Shown: positions 50,780-62,164 of the stretch, piece by piece
Position numbering within the stretch: the first letter of the stretch is position 1
Layout of the letters: every line of letters starts with the position of its first letter
Source of the DNA: Arctopsyche grandis
Taxonomy: Eukaryota; Arthropoda; Insecta; Trichoptera; Hydropsychidae
NCBI RefSeq assembly: GCF_051622035.1
Contig: NC_135362.1
Location: 26,967,001-27,031,000 of the forward strand
Direction of reading: 5' to 3'
Length of the DNA: 64,000 nt
Program-made: the position numbers and the translations under genes
The notes under the pieces: model-generated
What the model saw: the letters and a program-made list of their open reading frames with translations, nothing else
The model's database searches: none
Told to the model about the DNA's origin: nothing

Positions 50780-50837
50780 TGTATCACACGAGGAATAGGA
50801 ATTGTAGAAAAAATACGAATAATAACCAAAGTATCAT
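50780..50837 (-). CDS. Candidate signal-peptide exon of gene B
   Basis: An ATG at 50837 opens a 17-codon hydrophobic stretch (MILWLLFVFFLQFLFL) typical of a signal peptide, 290 bases downstream of the TIPRL stop and about 1.4 kb upstream of the first Ig exon of gene B. Possible GT donors (GTGTGA, GTGATA) do not give an unequivocal phase match to the Ig exon acceptor at 49378. Confidence 0.3.
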
Positions 50838-51127
50838 TTTATCTTGTAAAACTCAGAATACAAAACGGTATTATCTATGTCATCTGTAATTTACAATGTA
50901 TGATATTATACAGTAGATCGATAATCAATCAAATAATAAATAATGCAATGTAAAATAATACACTAAAATGGATTGTTAAATTATAACGACAACAACAAGT
51001 TTCTGCTGAATTTACAGAGGATTTCGAGTGAATAGATGCACTTGCTTAAAATAGCACCTCCGACAAAAAGTTCGAATGTAAATTTAACAACGAAGCATCT
51101 ATGAAAAGTTTGAGCCGTCGATAAACT

Positions 51128-54054
51128 TCACCTAGAAGTCGGTAAAACTATTTTATTTAGAGATTGTGACGTTATAGGCAAACGTTGAGCCAGCTCGTTA
51201 GGATCGGTCACAACGTGTGGCGGCAACTGAAAAATAATTTTTTAAAATATGAATAAACATTATATAGCATTTAAACGTATGAGATTCATTCATATAAATA
51301 ATGTTACTTTTAAACTGGCCAAATCACCGTTCCTAGAAGTGTGTTCGACGAGAATATGTGGCGAATCCAACTCGTAAAACATTCTAGTATCATTGATTTG
51401 AGACAATACATCGTCAACTCTGAGAAAGTATCGAAGTAGAACGAACCAACAGGATGGCATGACTCTCTAAAATCAAAATGAATAACAATAGTAAAATGTA
51501 TCATTAATAATATCACTATTTTAAACCGTTCATCATCCAATATCGGATATATTCATTTGCAACACGCTTCTATTCATCCATGCTCCGAGTAACATTCATC
51601 TATGTAGCTTCACAAATTTTATTTATCTAATCCACTCATCTTACTAGTTAATTCTTCAAAAAAGAGAAGTAATTCATAACCATTAATTAAGTTTCCTATA
51701 TGAACACGGGACGAACACGATAAACATGAATCTACACGAAATGAAGTACTGTTCGGCTGTCTTCTTTGATATTAGTCAAGCTTTCAAAAGGGTTTGGCAC
51801 ACTGGATACTAAGTCAAAAAAGAAACGCCATATAATGTCTACTTGATACTGTTGCGTAGAGGTGGGTTCAGGATCCAAATGAAAGGCCAAAGTCACTTCA
51901 TAGCAGCTACTCAACGATTCAAGAGGTCCACACGGATCCACCGCTCACACCAGAATAATCAGATCTACCGTGTGTACCTCCTTATAAAGGACAAATTGCC
52001 CAGCATAGCTTCCCCAATCCATTAATGTGCTTATTATCTAGGCACTTAAAGGCTTACCTCGGCGAGTCTATTGTTTACGCACGCATTCGCCCCGGTTTGA
52101 GAACTCCAGCGTACCCTTTGTTCTGGCACTTACTGAGTTCCGTTAATGATCCTGAAATAGCCTCATTTTATTTGCAAGATAACCTGAATAAAATCAAAAA
52201 GTGACTAAACCTTGGGAGAATACAAGCAAACGAACAAAAGCCTGTCAATGTGATCTTCACAATGAAGAATAAAACTGAAAAATAAATCGGAATGAATTCA
52301 ACACTGACCACGGGGAACAAACTTTAAATATATAAGACCATCTTGAAACATACATATAATGTTGTATGGGGTACAACTGTGAAAATCGGCCAGCAACACT
52401 AACATGGAAATTATTTAAAGATTCCAAAATATAACTTGACGAAACATTTTGGATGACCCGTTGTTCAAGGATATCAACAGTCACAGGAAACAAGAACGTA
52501 AATCATATTTATGATCTCTTTTACACACTTTTTTGACTACCATTTGAGCACTTTTCTTATCCATCTTTCATACTTCTCATTCATTTACATACATATTTCT
52601 GTCACTTCTCGTCATATCGAACATTTGTCTATATCACGGTAAAACCCCAATTTCTTACAATTTTTACAGAACATGATGCTACACCGTGATCATGCAACTC
52701 ATCTTCATATAATGATATGTCTTCATAGAATAAAATCTTTTCTCTCTTCTTCAAAAGTTCCATATTGATTTTTTCCAACGTCGACGTCAACTCCAACCCA
52801 TCGATCAGTGTGCCTTTGTAATCAGTAATAAACGTCCAATCGAAGGGTTTTATTTTCTGATCTGTGCCTGATCTGAAACGTACATTAGCTTTCTTTTAAC
52901 CATTTGCCCGCGACCGTCTTCTATGGAAGCTTTGGGCGACAAGTCTGTAGCGGGGCTCTCTTCCATAGAATTTATGAACTTTGCACGGGATTTTGAGGCT
53001 TATATGCGCCTATTTCAACCGTTTTAAGGTTCAAAATTGGTTGAATATATTACTGAGAGTTGAATGCCATCTATTCAATTAGCTTAAAATTAATATATAC
53101 CAGTCAAAATTAGTTTTTTGTGGAACCATACTGAAACCTCGTTTATATGACGTCACATCTTCATACGATAGAGACGATACGTCTCAATTGTATGAAGAAT
53201 GATTATTTGACAATTAAGCCAAAGCTACGAGATATATTATGTATTTTATTGTTTAAAATAATACTTAAATTGTTAATTAACATATCTGGTTACTTGAGTA
53301 AATATTAAAATCTGTATTTAAGGTCGAAAACTCGATTGCCAAATTCGCGAAAAAGATGCCGCGTACAGGACTTGTTCGCTATATTTATTGCCGCGGGCAA
53401 AGGGTTAAACACTGGATCCATCTAATGATATGTCATAATGTATATTAGTATATGTTAACCTCGACTCTTGCCATTCTTCGGCGCATGCGACTTGTATAGG
53501 CAGTCGTGTTATATCGATGCATTTCATCGCGTCCAATGCTGTGAACTGAATACGGCCACCTTTCGAATATTCAAGCGAGAGGATGTTGTCGGGGAACACC
53601 ATATCTGGCATGTGTGGGAATTGCAATATTTTATAATATCTGAAATCAAAATTTAATAAAATATATTAAAAAACTGTTGTCATTTATTTGAAGCGACAGT
53701 GATTTTCAAGCAGTTAAAAATCCCATATAAAATACATAGCATTATATATACAAGATCAACATAAGGTATATCATGGCATTCGGAGTATAGGCATTAGTTC
53801 AAAGTCTATATTCGAAGTTGGTCGATGGAAGTGACGGTGGATTGAAGGCAAACGTACCGACAGAGTTGGCAGAGAGAGTCATAGTCGTCGGTGGGTTGAC
53901 AGTGTTGGTCGGGATGAGAACAGGCCGAGGCGAGGATGCGGGAGCGGCTGGCTGAGAAACGCCACGGACCGACACTCGCGGCCGAATCTCCCGCTGGAAG
54001 ACGAGGAATGTCTACGGCTCCAGATCCCACGGCGCACATCCTCGCCGATTCCAT
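51128..54054 (-). CDS. Tiprl: TIPRL (TIP41-like regulator of PP2A-type phosphatases), complete
   Basis: Five exons (53858-54054, 53460-53639, 52659-52872, 51308-51466, 51128-51226) join in frame to 282 residues; human TIPRL is 272. Family marks in order: [90 protein letters not shown] and [15 protein letters not shown] binds the catalytic subunits of PP2A, PP4 and PP6 in the cytosol and restrains them; the yeast orthologue TIP41 acts in TOR signalling. The N-terminus before GPW is longer than in mammals (start chosen at MESARM, just after a TTTCAG that may end a 5' UTR intron; an upstream in-frame ATG at 54153 is possible). Intron 3 contains a solo-LTR-like repeat. Gene B follows closely on the same strand. 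Confidence 0.93.
51847..52145 (-). mobile_element. Solo-LTR-like repeat, copy 2, in TIPRL intron 3
   Basis: Reversed copy (TACTGTTGCGTAGAGG ... ACTGAGTTCCGTTA), 299 bases; matches 43535-43810 along its length. Confidence 0.5.
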
Positions 54055-54540
54055 ACTGAAACAATTATTCACCAGATATTTGGTCCAGACACGGCCTATC
54101 ACTCTTGCTTGACGTTTGCTTCTTTCAAACACGCCGATAGGAGGTACTGCCAACTTAACTACTTTTCAAACTTACCAATCTAAAAACCTATTTTGGCGAT
54201 CGGTATTTTTCTGGTTTTTAGCTGCCACATGGGCTTGATAAAATAGATAAAATAGCGGAACTGGAAGCTCGTTAAAAATCAAGCGAATTTGACTTGAATT
54301 TTGAATTTTAATTGTATTTTTTTATGTAGACCATTGTGGTGCATTAGGTTCTTTCCGTTATGCCACAATGGTCTAAAACAGTGGTTCTTAACCTTGTTGG
54401 ACTGAACCCCACCAGTTTCATATGCGCATTCACCTTTTTTTTTTTTTTTTTTTCGTGAGAGGGGTAAACTTTGCATAGACCCCCCCGGCCCGAATTCCAG
54501 GGGGGTTGAGATTCTTACTCACTAAAAACCCCTCTCTCTT

Positions 54541-54777
54541 TCAGCTGCTGCCGGACTTAAGCATTACCAGGCAGCAGCTGGCCTTGCGCAATGCGCTCAC
54601 ACAGGAGACGGCAGAGACCCACCTCAGGTCGCGGTGCTCTTATCGAGTCCTACGACTCAGAAGCAGGCTCCTGGCGTCTCCTTTCCCTTTCGGACTGCAA
54701 CTTCTCCCCGATCACGGAGGCAGCAAAGGCCTCCCAAGCCGACCAGCTCCCTCTGCGCATTCACCTAACCCTTCTTA
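54541..54777 (+). other. GC-rich exon-like block inside hAT element 1
   Basis: It follows a good acceptor (CCCCTCTCTCTTTCAG), is GC-rich unlike its surroundings, and is coding-like (LLPDLSITRQQLALRNALTQ in one frame; ESYDSEAGSWRLLSLSD in another). Source gene not recognised. It could be a captured host exon or part of the transposon. Confidence 0.35.
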
Positions 54778-55158
54778 AGGAGGCTACAGACGCTCCGGAT
54801 TATTGGACCGGCCGTCGGTCCGGCGATCGATGTCGACGCAGGCTGGAACGTGTGTAGGTGAATTCATCGTCAGATTGAAACTTTTTCGGCTGGCCGGACG
54901 TCGAACCAAATTCTGTACTGTTGCCGGACGGTGGATACCCCCTCTCCCAGCCCAGCCCAACCCAGCGTGCGTGTTTTGTTTTTTATTACATACCTCTTTT
55001 TTTACTATTGTTGTTGCTAACCTCGAGAAGGTTTATTAGTCATCCGACTTCCGCTGTTCTGTGTGTCGTTCTTGCGCGAATTTCTTCGACAATTATCATG
55101 TCGAAGGAAATTTTAGAAGAATTTATCTCTATATATCGAGATTCTCCTTGCCTTTTAC

Positions 55159-56900
55159 CAGTGGCGTAGCGTAAATTCCTGGTGCCCCTCCGCAAAATAT
55201 TTTAAGGCACCCCCCCCCCTCATATATTCATATTATTTACTTACAGCAAAATAACTTTCCAAATTAATAATTTATACCTCTTTTACGTATCGGTATATGT
55301 ACCTATATTTCGAAGTGCATTAATAGTTTAATCTGGATGACCAACAAGCAATGCACAATCTGTTTAAAGTATGGAGGATGAACGAATGAGACGACTGGCA
55401 TGTTAATGCACGTGTTTATTATATGACAGCTGAAGACCGAGTGAGTAGTAGCTCTCCGAACCCAGCCGAGTTGGTTCCCACTCGCAGGAAGGCAACCAAA
55501 CTCGACCATGTCGTATAAGCGAGCCGCCACATCACTCCCCCCCCAGCATCAGCGATACCAAAATTACAAAGAAACAAATTTTACAAAAGAAAAAAATTAT
55601 TGTTACACAAAGAGAAAAAATTATTACGTGGGGAGAAAAAAAATTGTCGACGTGGGTCATCCGCTGTGTACATAGGTGTACCGCCCTGAATGGTCGGTAG
55701 ATTCGAGGGCGGTGACGTCGCGAGCAGGACGGTGGGTGGTCCGATGGTCGCGCCGATGCGATGCGATGCTGCGGCGGCGCCGCTCTTCCGAGGCTGATGT
55801 CGGTTGGTGGGGTGGCGGGGGCGGCAGGGGCATCGATGTGGTTGATGATACTCCGAGCTGGACCGTGAGTCGTTGTGGCTCGTGGAGGTGTTGTAGCGCT
55901 ACCGCCCGTCTCGGCGTGACGACGCTCGTGGGGACGGACGGGGCCTTGATGATGATGATGATGATGGTGCTGAGGTGGTGTATGTCTTGTGGTGCTGGAT
56001 GACCGTTCTATGTGTAGTGGATCGCGCATGACTCCACATCCAGCTGTCAAGATCGTCGTCTCATTCGCTCCCCCATTTTTTAAAGCACCTGTCATCGACG
56101 TTGTGGCTGGACTCCAGTCGATAGGTAGATAGGTAGGTAGCCGTGTCTGCTCGTTTATTGTCACCCGCGGGCCGCGACGCGTGTTGATGGCGATGGGGGC
56201 GCGGCGGGTAGCTGGTAGCCTGGCTCGGCGAGGCAGGGATGAGCGGCATGTTGAAATTGATCGAGGCTGCGTGGCTCGATGTCGGGGGTCACCAGTATGG
56301 AGGATGAACGAATGAGACGACTGGCATGTTAATGCACGTGTTTATTATATGACAGCTGAAGACCGAGTGAGTAGTAGCTCTCCGAACCCAGCCGAGTTGG
56401 TTCCCACTCGCAGGAAGGCAACCAAACTCGACCATGTCGTATAAGCGAGCCGCCACAAAAGTAACTGATGGTGAATTTTCCTTAAAAACTTCCCACCTGT
56501 TAATGGTGACAGCGAAAAATTTATAAATTTTATTGGTTTTTATCATATAATTTTGTTTTATTGTTTACACATTAAAAAATATATACAAGAATAAGAGAGA
56601 ATTCTCAGCAAATAGGTTGAAAAGTGGCACTGACGTTCAAAAGATGGTAAAAATCTTCTAGCTCTATTGGCATAGATCAATTACACAATGAGGATGAATT
56701 CAAAATATGTATAATAATGTATGTATATACATATAGAACATACACATATAGTACAAATAGGTTGAAAAATAATAGAAGTTTTCAAAAAAATTACGCAACA
56801 AATTAAAAAATCAGTGAAAAAGGCGCGCTTCATGGCGCCCCCCAGGTCTCGGCGCCCCCCCCGCAATGCGGGGTCTGCGGGCGCGGTAGCTACGCCACTG
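55159..56900. mobile_element. hAT element 2 (fourth layer)
   Basis: Ends CAGTGGCGTAGC and GCTACGCCACTG; target duplication CCTTTTAC/CCTTTGAC (one mismatch). It is inserted within the MADF reading frame. Subterminal C-rich tracts near both ends. Confidence 0.82.
55372..56457 (-). mobile_element. Short non-autonomous LTR retrotransposon (innermost layer)
   Basis: Two 160-bp LTRs (55372-55531, 56298-56457) that read as identical, TG...CA, flanked by AAAGTA on both sides. Read on the minus strand, a primer-binding site (TGGTGACCCCCGAC) follows the 5' LTR and a G-rich polypurine tract precedes the 3' LTR. The 766-bp interior encodes nothing I recognise. It fits a terminal-repeat retrotransposon in miniature. 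LTR identity points to a very recent insertion. Confidence 0.85.
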
Positions 56901-57744
56901 CCTTTGACAAATTAAGGCCAAGGAATACCATGATCGTGATAAAAAAGATGCGGCATATAACAAACTATTGAATAAATTGAAATAAATAGAGCCTTTTGCT
57001 AATAAAGATGCCGATCACTACTGAGAATTGACGTTAAAGTCGTACCATCGCACGCATTCCGGAGACGCGGCCGGAGCGTCTGTAGGCCCCTACCATTTCA
57101 GTTCTATCGAAAGAAAAATTGCATAATTTCTCGCAACGAATTCCGGTCCGATAATCTGGAGCGTCTGTAGCCCCCTTTAATTGGAAAAATAAAATATGAT
57201 TTTTTTCAAATTCAAAACATAGGTATATATTTTACTGGTGCACAAAATGAACCGTGCAACAATATCACTGTGTTCAAAGAACAAAACCATTAAAACATGA
57301 TTTTCACACAAAAACAAAAACATAATAATGAATATTTACTGCAAATCAGTGTGACTTCTCCTGTTGCCTTTCAGAGATCAGTTCAGAAATGCGCGGCTTC
57401 ACCTTGGCAAGTGCCACTCTCATGTTATTTTCGCAACAAAGTCTGTTCCTTTTCTTCGTTTTTATGTCCAGCATCCTCGAAAAGGATTGCTCGCAAAGAT
57501 ATGTATGTTGTAACAAACGGTATGAAAATATCTAGAGCTTTCTTAGCAATAACAGGGTACGTTACCATTTGTTGACACCAAAACGTTGAAAGCGTTGTTG
57601 TTCTGAAGAGTTTCTGTTGAACCTGGCTCTGCTGAATTTCCGCCGAACCCCTGGGATTGACTCACCGAGCCCCTGGGGTTCGATCGAACCCAGGTTAAGA
57701 ACCACTGGTCTAAAACTATGAATAAATAAATTACTATAATCATT

Positions 57745-58330
57745 TCCAGCCATTCATCGGTAAAAGTCGGAATTCTCGACAGGGCGGACCATCTGGGCTC
57801 GGAAGCGAGGCTCGGTCGACCCGCTCCTTCCTGTCATTGGTTGTTCTTTGCGAGTACTCTAGTATTTCCGTGCCCTGAATTAACTCGACTTTTACCTGAT
57901 GAAATACTCCGACATATACTGCCTGGTTCGCATATAATTTCGGACGGTTGGGCAGCGTACGGAAATATTCCACATATTGCGAATGGAATATACACGCATT
58001 CGTTTGTGGTTCAATACAAATTCATCTAAATATGAATCAAAACGGGCACGCGTTGTGCTAAATTGACGCCTTGTCGTTCTTCTCACACGCATCCACATAT
58101 TTTCCACATTTTGCGTATGTATTTCACTATCATTTGGAACCACGAAATTATAATCACTTTTACCGAATTCGGAATATTTCCGTACGCTGCCCAACCGTCC
58201 AAAATTATATGCGAACCAGACAGTATATGTCGGAGTATTTCATCAGGTAAAAGTCGAGTTAATTCAGGGCACGGCAATACAAAAGTACTCGCAAAGAGCA
58301 ACCAAATGAGAGGAAGGAGCGGGTGGACCG
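57745..58330. mobile_element. Merlin-type transposon fragments in inverted arrangement
   Basis: On the minus strand, 58301 to about 57970 encodes LLPDEILRHILSGSHIILDG, WAAYGNI, then EIHTQNVENMWMRVRR and FDSYLDEFVLNHKR, the end of an ISXO2/IS1595-like DDE transposase as in Merlin elements. The plus strand at 57841-57960 repeats the first part (LPDEILRHILPGSHIISDGW) in the opposite direction, giving a palindrome. Frame is not continuous; it is a dead copy. Confidence 0.7.
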
Positions 58331-58396
58331 AGCCTCACTTATTGTCAAGTTTTTTTTATTAGAAAAGATTATATTCAAATTATATTATATAGAATT

Positions 58397-58551
58397 ATGG
58401 CGGATATACGACATGGTCGAGTTTCAGTCACCATCCTACGAGTTGGCACCAACTCGGCCATGTTAGTCTGTTGCTACTTTACTTTCTTCCCGCCCATCAC
58501 ATCAAAAAGTCGTGCCTTAACAATTCCGTCGTTTCACTACATACGCCCCAT
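58397..58551 (+). mobile_element. Solo LTR, same family
   Basis: TATGGCGGATATACGACATG and ACTTTACTTTCTTCCCGCCC match the family; about 155 bases, the size of the 160-bp LTRs. Confidence 0.55.
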
Positions 58552-58559
58552 AGAATATT

Positions 58560-61500
58560 CGTTTGAAACATAAATAAAATGCTGAGAAAAAAGGTACCGG
58601 AACGCCGTTTCGCTGCGTTACATGGGAAAAAAGCCCTGCTTATTTGTAATACTACGCATAAAAATCCAGAGTTGGTAACTTATTCCAATAAGGGCTCAAC
58701 CATACGACATGTTGAGGACAATCTTTTGAGTATAGTTACATATATATGTATATGTACATTTATTATATAATTATTGTCAGTTGTTGTCGATAATAATAAA
58801 ACCATATCCACGATACAATAAATATTTATTATGAATTCATAGAATATACATACATTCAAAATTACTGATAAAATGAAAAGGTAAATTAAAAAATACGAAA
58901 ATAATCATCGTTATTTAATAATAAATAATCATGCTTACACATAACACACATTTATTGTATTTTAAAGATTACATTAGCCTTTAAATAAATGGCAGTGTTT
59001 TAAATTCAGAGTAACTCTTTCTCTCTTGCTCTTTCACATAATGAGCATTCATCTTTATCAGATATACAAATTTGTACCTAAAGTATTTAATTAAATCTAT
59101 TTTTTTTCAAAGTTTGTTAACTCTATGCGCACACATTTTTAATAAGCAATTAGAGTAACAACATACAAAGAATGATCGTAAAACATCTCCGATTGTACGT
59201 ACAGTGACCACACAGGTATAATACGATTTTATTTTAATGAATTTGGAGATTTTTATGCTTGAATTTATTAAATTTATCGATATTTAATGTTTCATTATTT
59301 TGTTAAACCAAAATAAAATATATGTATTATGCATTATTATTTTTTTTTTTGAAAATCAATAAATATCTATCAAAGATATCTAACAGTCAATATATTTTAA
59401 TATATACACTATAATATTTTACGATGAAGTAAGTAAAATACTTATAACATGACCATTACAATAAATAAATAAAGCATTGAAAATTATGTACATACATATG
59501 TTATGCGTGGATTTTAAATAAAAGCATAATTATTAAAAATCGACTACAAATGAATAATTTTATTATTAGGTAAAAATTTTAATGACATGAATATTAAAAT
59601 CTATTTTTATATTATTTTTTTTCAATTATGTATGATTGGAAATTAAAAAAAAGGCAGTGAAATTTATGCAGTATTTAAAAAATAAAATAACATCAGTAGT
59701 TTTGTATATTTTTGGACCTTTAATTTTTGAAGGAAAATGGAGGACGGATTTGTGATAATTACATTTCTAGTTTCGTTGTATCAAAACTATTGTATCCGTC
59801 TCCTTCAAAATAATAAGCTATTCTTCGAATGTAATAAAAATAAATCAGAAAGTTAATTCAAATGTATTGCTTTTAATTTTTTATTTTGATGCTACGAATA
59901 AAAATTACCACTGCATTTTATTTATACCATAATGAATAATAATAGTATTCATAGAATCGATTAAATTGTTTACAATCCTAACAGCAAATTCTAAAAATTT
60001 TACACAGAATAATATATATATTTGAAGATTATATTATAATATGTATAAGTTTTTGCTGCAGTTGTATTATTTGTAATAAAATTAATTATATGTAGAATAA
60101 GTTAGTACAAAAAAGACTTTTTCTTTAATTTGTAAACACACTATAAAAGTGAAAAAATTTAAATTCATAAATATAATTTGTAAAATGTTTAATTAATTAC
60201 CTTAATTCTGGAAGAGTGTAAATGTTTCTTTATAGCTTTTTGAAAAACTTATCTTTATAAAAAGTTTATTTCCGTTAGATGTAATAATAAAACCTATAAA
60301 TTTTAGTCTTCGAATCGAGTCTTCTTCTGTAAATATACTATTAAGTACTTTTGGTCGTAAAAGAATTCAGTAATTGAATCACAACTTACAAAATATATGT
60401 ATGCTGAATAAGTTATACATGGCACCTCCTTAGTTTATATTTTATTTTATTTTATTTTTTTGTAAAAATACATACAAATCGAAACGATAAAAAATAGACA
60501 ATACTGGTCCAGTGATTTTTTCTTCTGCTAATTCATATAATAATAATGATAAATTGGCAAAACTTCGAAAAATTACATATTACAACCGATACATTTTGAT
60601 ATGGTTGTGGCTATTTGCAGGTACTATATCTGCGAATTATTGGCTTCTGTGCATGCGCGTGAACTGTCACTGTCAGCGTGTTTACTGTTAAAATTTTGTT
60701 TTAAACCTCTTAAAATTTAGTTCGAACTCATGAAGTGACGTAGAGCTCCGAGCAATAGCACAGAGTACCTGCAAATAGCCAATAATTCACAGATATAGTA
60801 CCTGCAAATAGCCAATAATTTGCAGATATAGTACCTGCAAATAGCCAAAACCTTTTGTTGATATTGTACATATGAGCTGCAATGAACGAATAGTATTAAG
60901 TCTAATCTACACGGATAGATTAGGTTAATTTTTAATAAATCAGTATTTTTCAACAGTGAGCATTACTTATAAAAGAGATAACGCAATATCTAATTTCTAT
61001 TCATTTCGTCGAATACGAGTCTTAAAATTTACAAAATTTTAAAAAATTGATGGTTCTACGTATATGTATTATATATGTAATATAATATATATAAAAGTAT
61101 ATAAGTAAGAAAAATTTTACACATGCCTGGTACTTGTTATAAATATTAATATAATATAGAAAAATTTACAACAACGTTATTTATATGATACATACATTAA
61201 AACTTTAAAAAAAATTTCAAATGTATATATATATATTTATATATATGCATACGCATATTTCTGATGATTTTAATTTACAAAAATAAAAAGAAAAAGTAAT
61301 TATACAAATACAAATTAAACATACGCATACTTTTATCTCGAAAAGCGATTTTTTGACTTGATAATAATTACCGTCTTAAACTCTACGCACATTTAAGTTT
61401 TTGAATAACCGTATATAGTATATAAATGTATATGTATTATATAATGTTTTTGTCATCTAACTTGGACATTTTATTTAAATTTTGTGATTACATTCAATTA

Positions 61501-62160
61501 CTACACATCACACATTAATTTCTTTAATAAAAAGAAACACTCGTTAAATTACTATTATTCAATAACTATCATGTGTATTTTTTATGTATGTGTGTATGTA
61601 TGTGTATGCGTGTGTATAGTTGCTTCATATTAGCATAATATGTAAGTATATATTCATTAATATTTCGTGTATAATGTGTATGTTTGTATATATGTATGTA
61701 TTATATGTAGTATACCATTAGATTTGTGCATGACTCTTTTTAAATACACAATGAACACGATATAGATAACGTTTCCATTTATATATTACTATAATGGTAA
61801 ATATTTTTTGTTGAATTTTGATGTATTATCAACAAAAGTAAGGAAAAGTATTACTATTCAACTATATAATAATACTCTACGAAAAATTTGGCTTTTTACG
61901 TACGATTTTTATATATTATATATATGTATGTATATATATATATTGAAAAATGAATATCATTCGGTAATCGCCGTATAATGTGTACTGAAATAAAACTACT
62001 GAAACGCAAGACTTTGAACAATTGACGATACCAAATCACAATCACGAATCGGGTGTATACTGTCAAAAATGAGAAATAACAAAATTTCTTGTTTGACCGT
62101 CGTTTTGTGTCAATAATGAGCTGAATCAGTTTGAAAATATCGAACGGCTTCAACGAGGAT
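58560..62160. other. AT-rich stretch, likely otopetrin 3' UTR in part
   Basis: No frames, no strong repeats except at 60608-60847. Very AT-rich with many polyadenylation-like hexamers; immediately downstream of the otopetrin stop on the minus strand. Confidence 0.4.
60608..60847. repeat. Tandem and inverted CTGCAAATAGCC repeat
   Basis: Three direct copies of AGTACCTGCAAATAGCCAA (60764-60847) and one inverted copy at 60610-60646, around a more GC-rich centre; possibly a decayed MITE. Confidence 0.6.
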
Positions 62161-62164
62161 CCGT

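Larger units (their letters stand above)
54778..57176. mobile_element. PIF/Harbinger element with MADF gene remnant (third layer)
   Basis: Ends AGGAGGCTACAGACGCTCCG and GGAGCGTCTGTAGCCCCCT, flanked by TTA on both sides. It contains the start of a MADF-domain protein (MSKEILEEFISIYRDSPCL at 55099), the accessory DNA-binding protein type carried by PIF/Harbinger elements, resuming after the inner insertion (KAKEYHDRDKKDAAYNKLL). A second, inner copy of the right terminus is at 57071-57092. No DDE transposase seen. Confidence 0.75.
54379..57707. mobile_element. hAT element 1 (second layer of nest)
   Basis: Ends CAGTGGTTCTTAACCT and AGGTTAAGAACCACTG, with perfect 8-bp duplication GTCTAAAA (54371-54378, 57708-57715). 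No hAT transposase is seen. It holds a GC-rich exon-like block at 54541-54777 and the Harbinger element. Confidence 0.85.
54300..57735 (+). mobile_element. Outer shell of a nest: truncated short retroelement tail
   Basis: ACCATTGTGGTGCATTAGG ... CCACAATGGTCTAAAA at the left and AACTATGAATAAATAAA at the right are the two halves of the stem-loop-tailed element, split by hAT element 1. Confidence 0.65.

Noticed and set aside
55532-56164. 210-codon minus-strand frame
   Set aside because: It spans the LTR-flanked interior, is of low complexity (His and Pro runs) and matches no capsid or enzyme domain.
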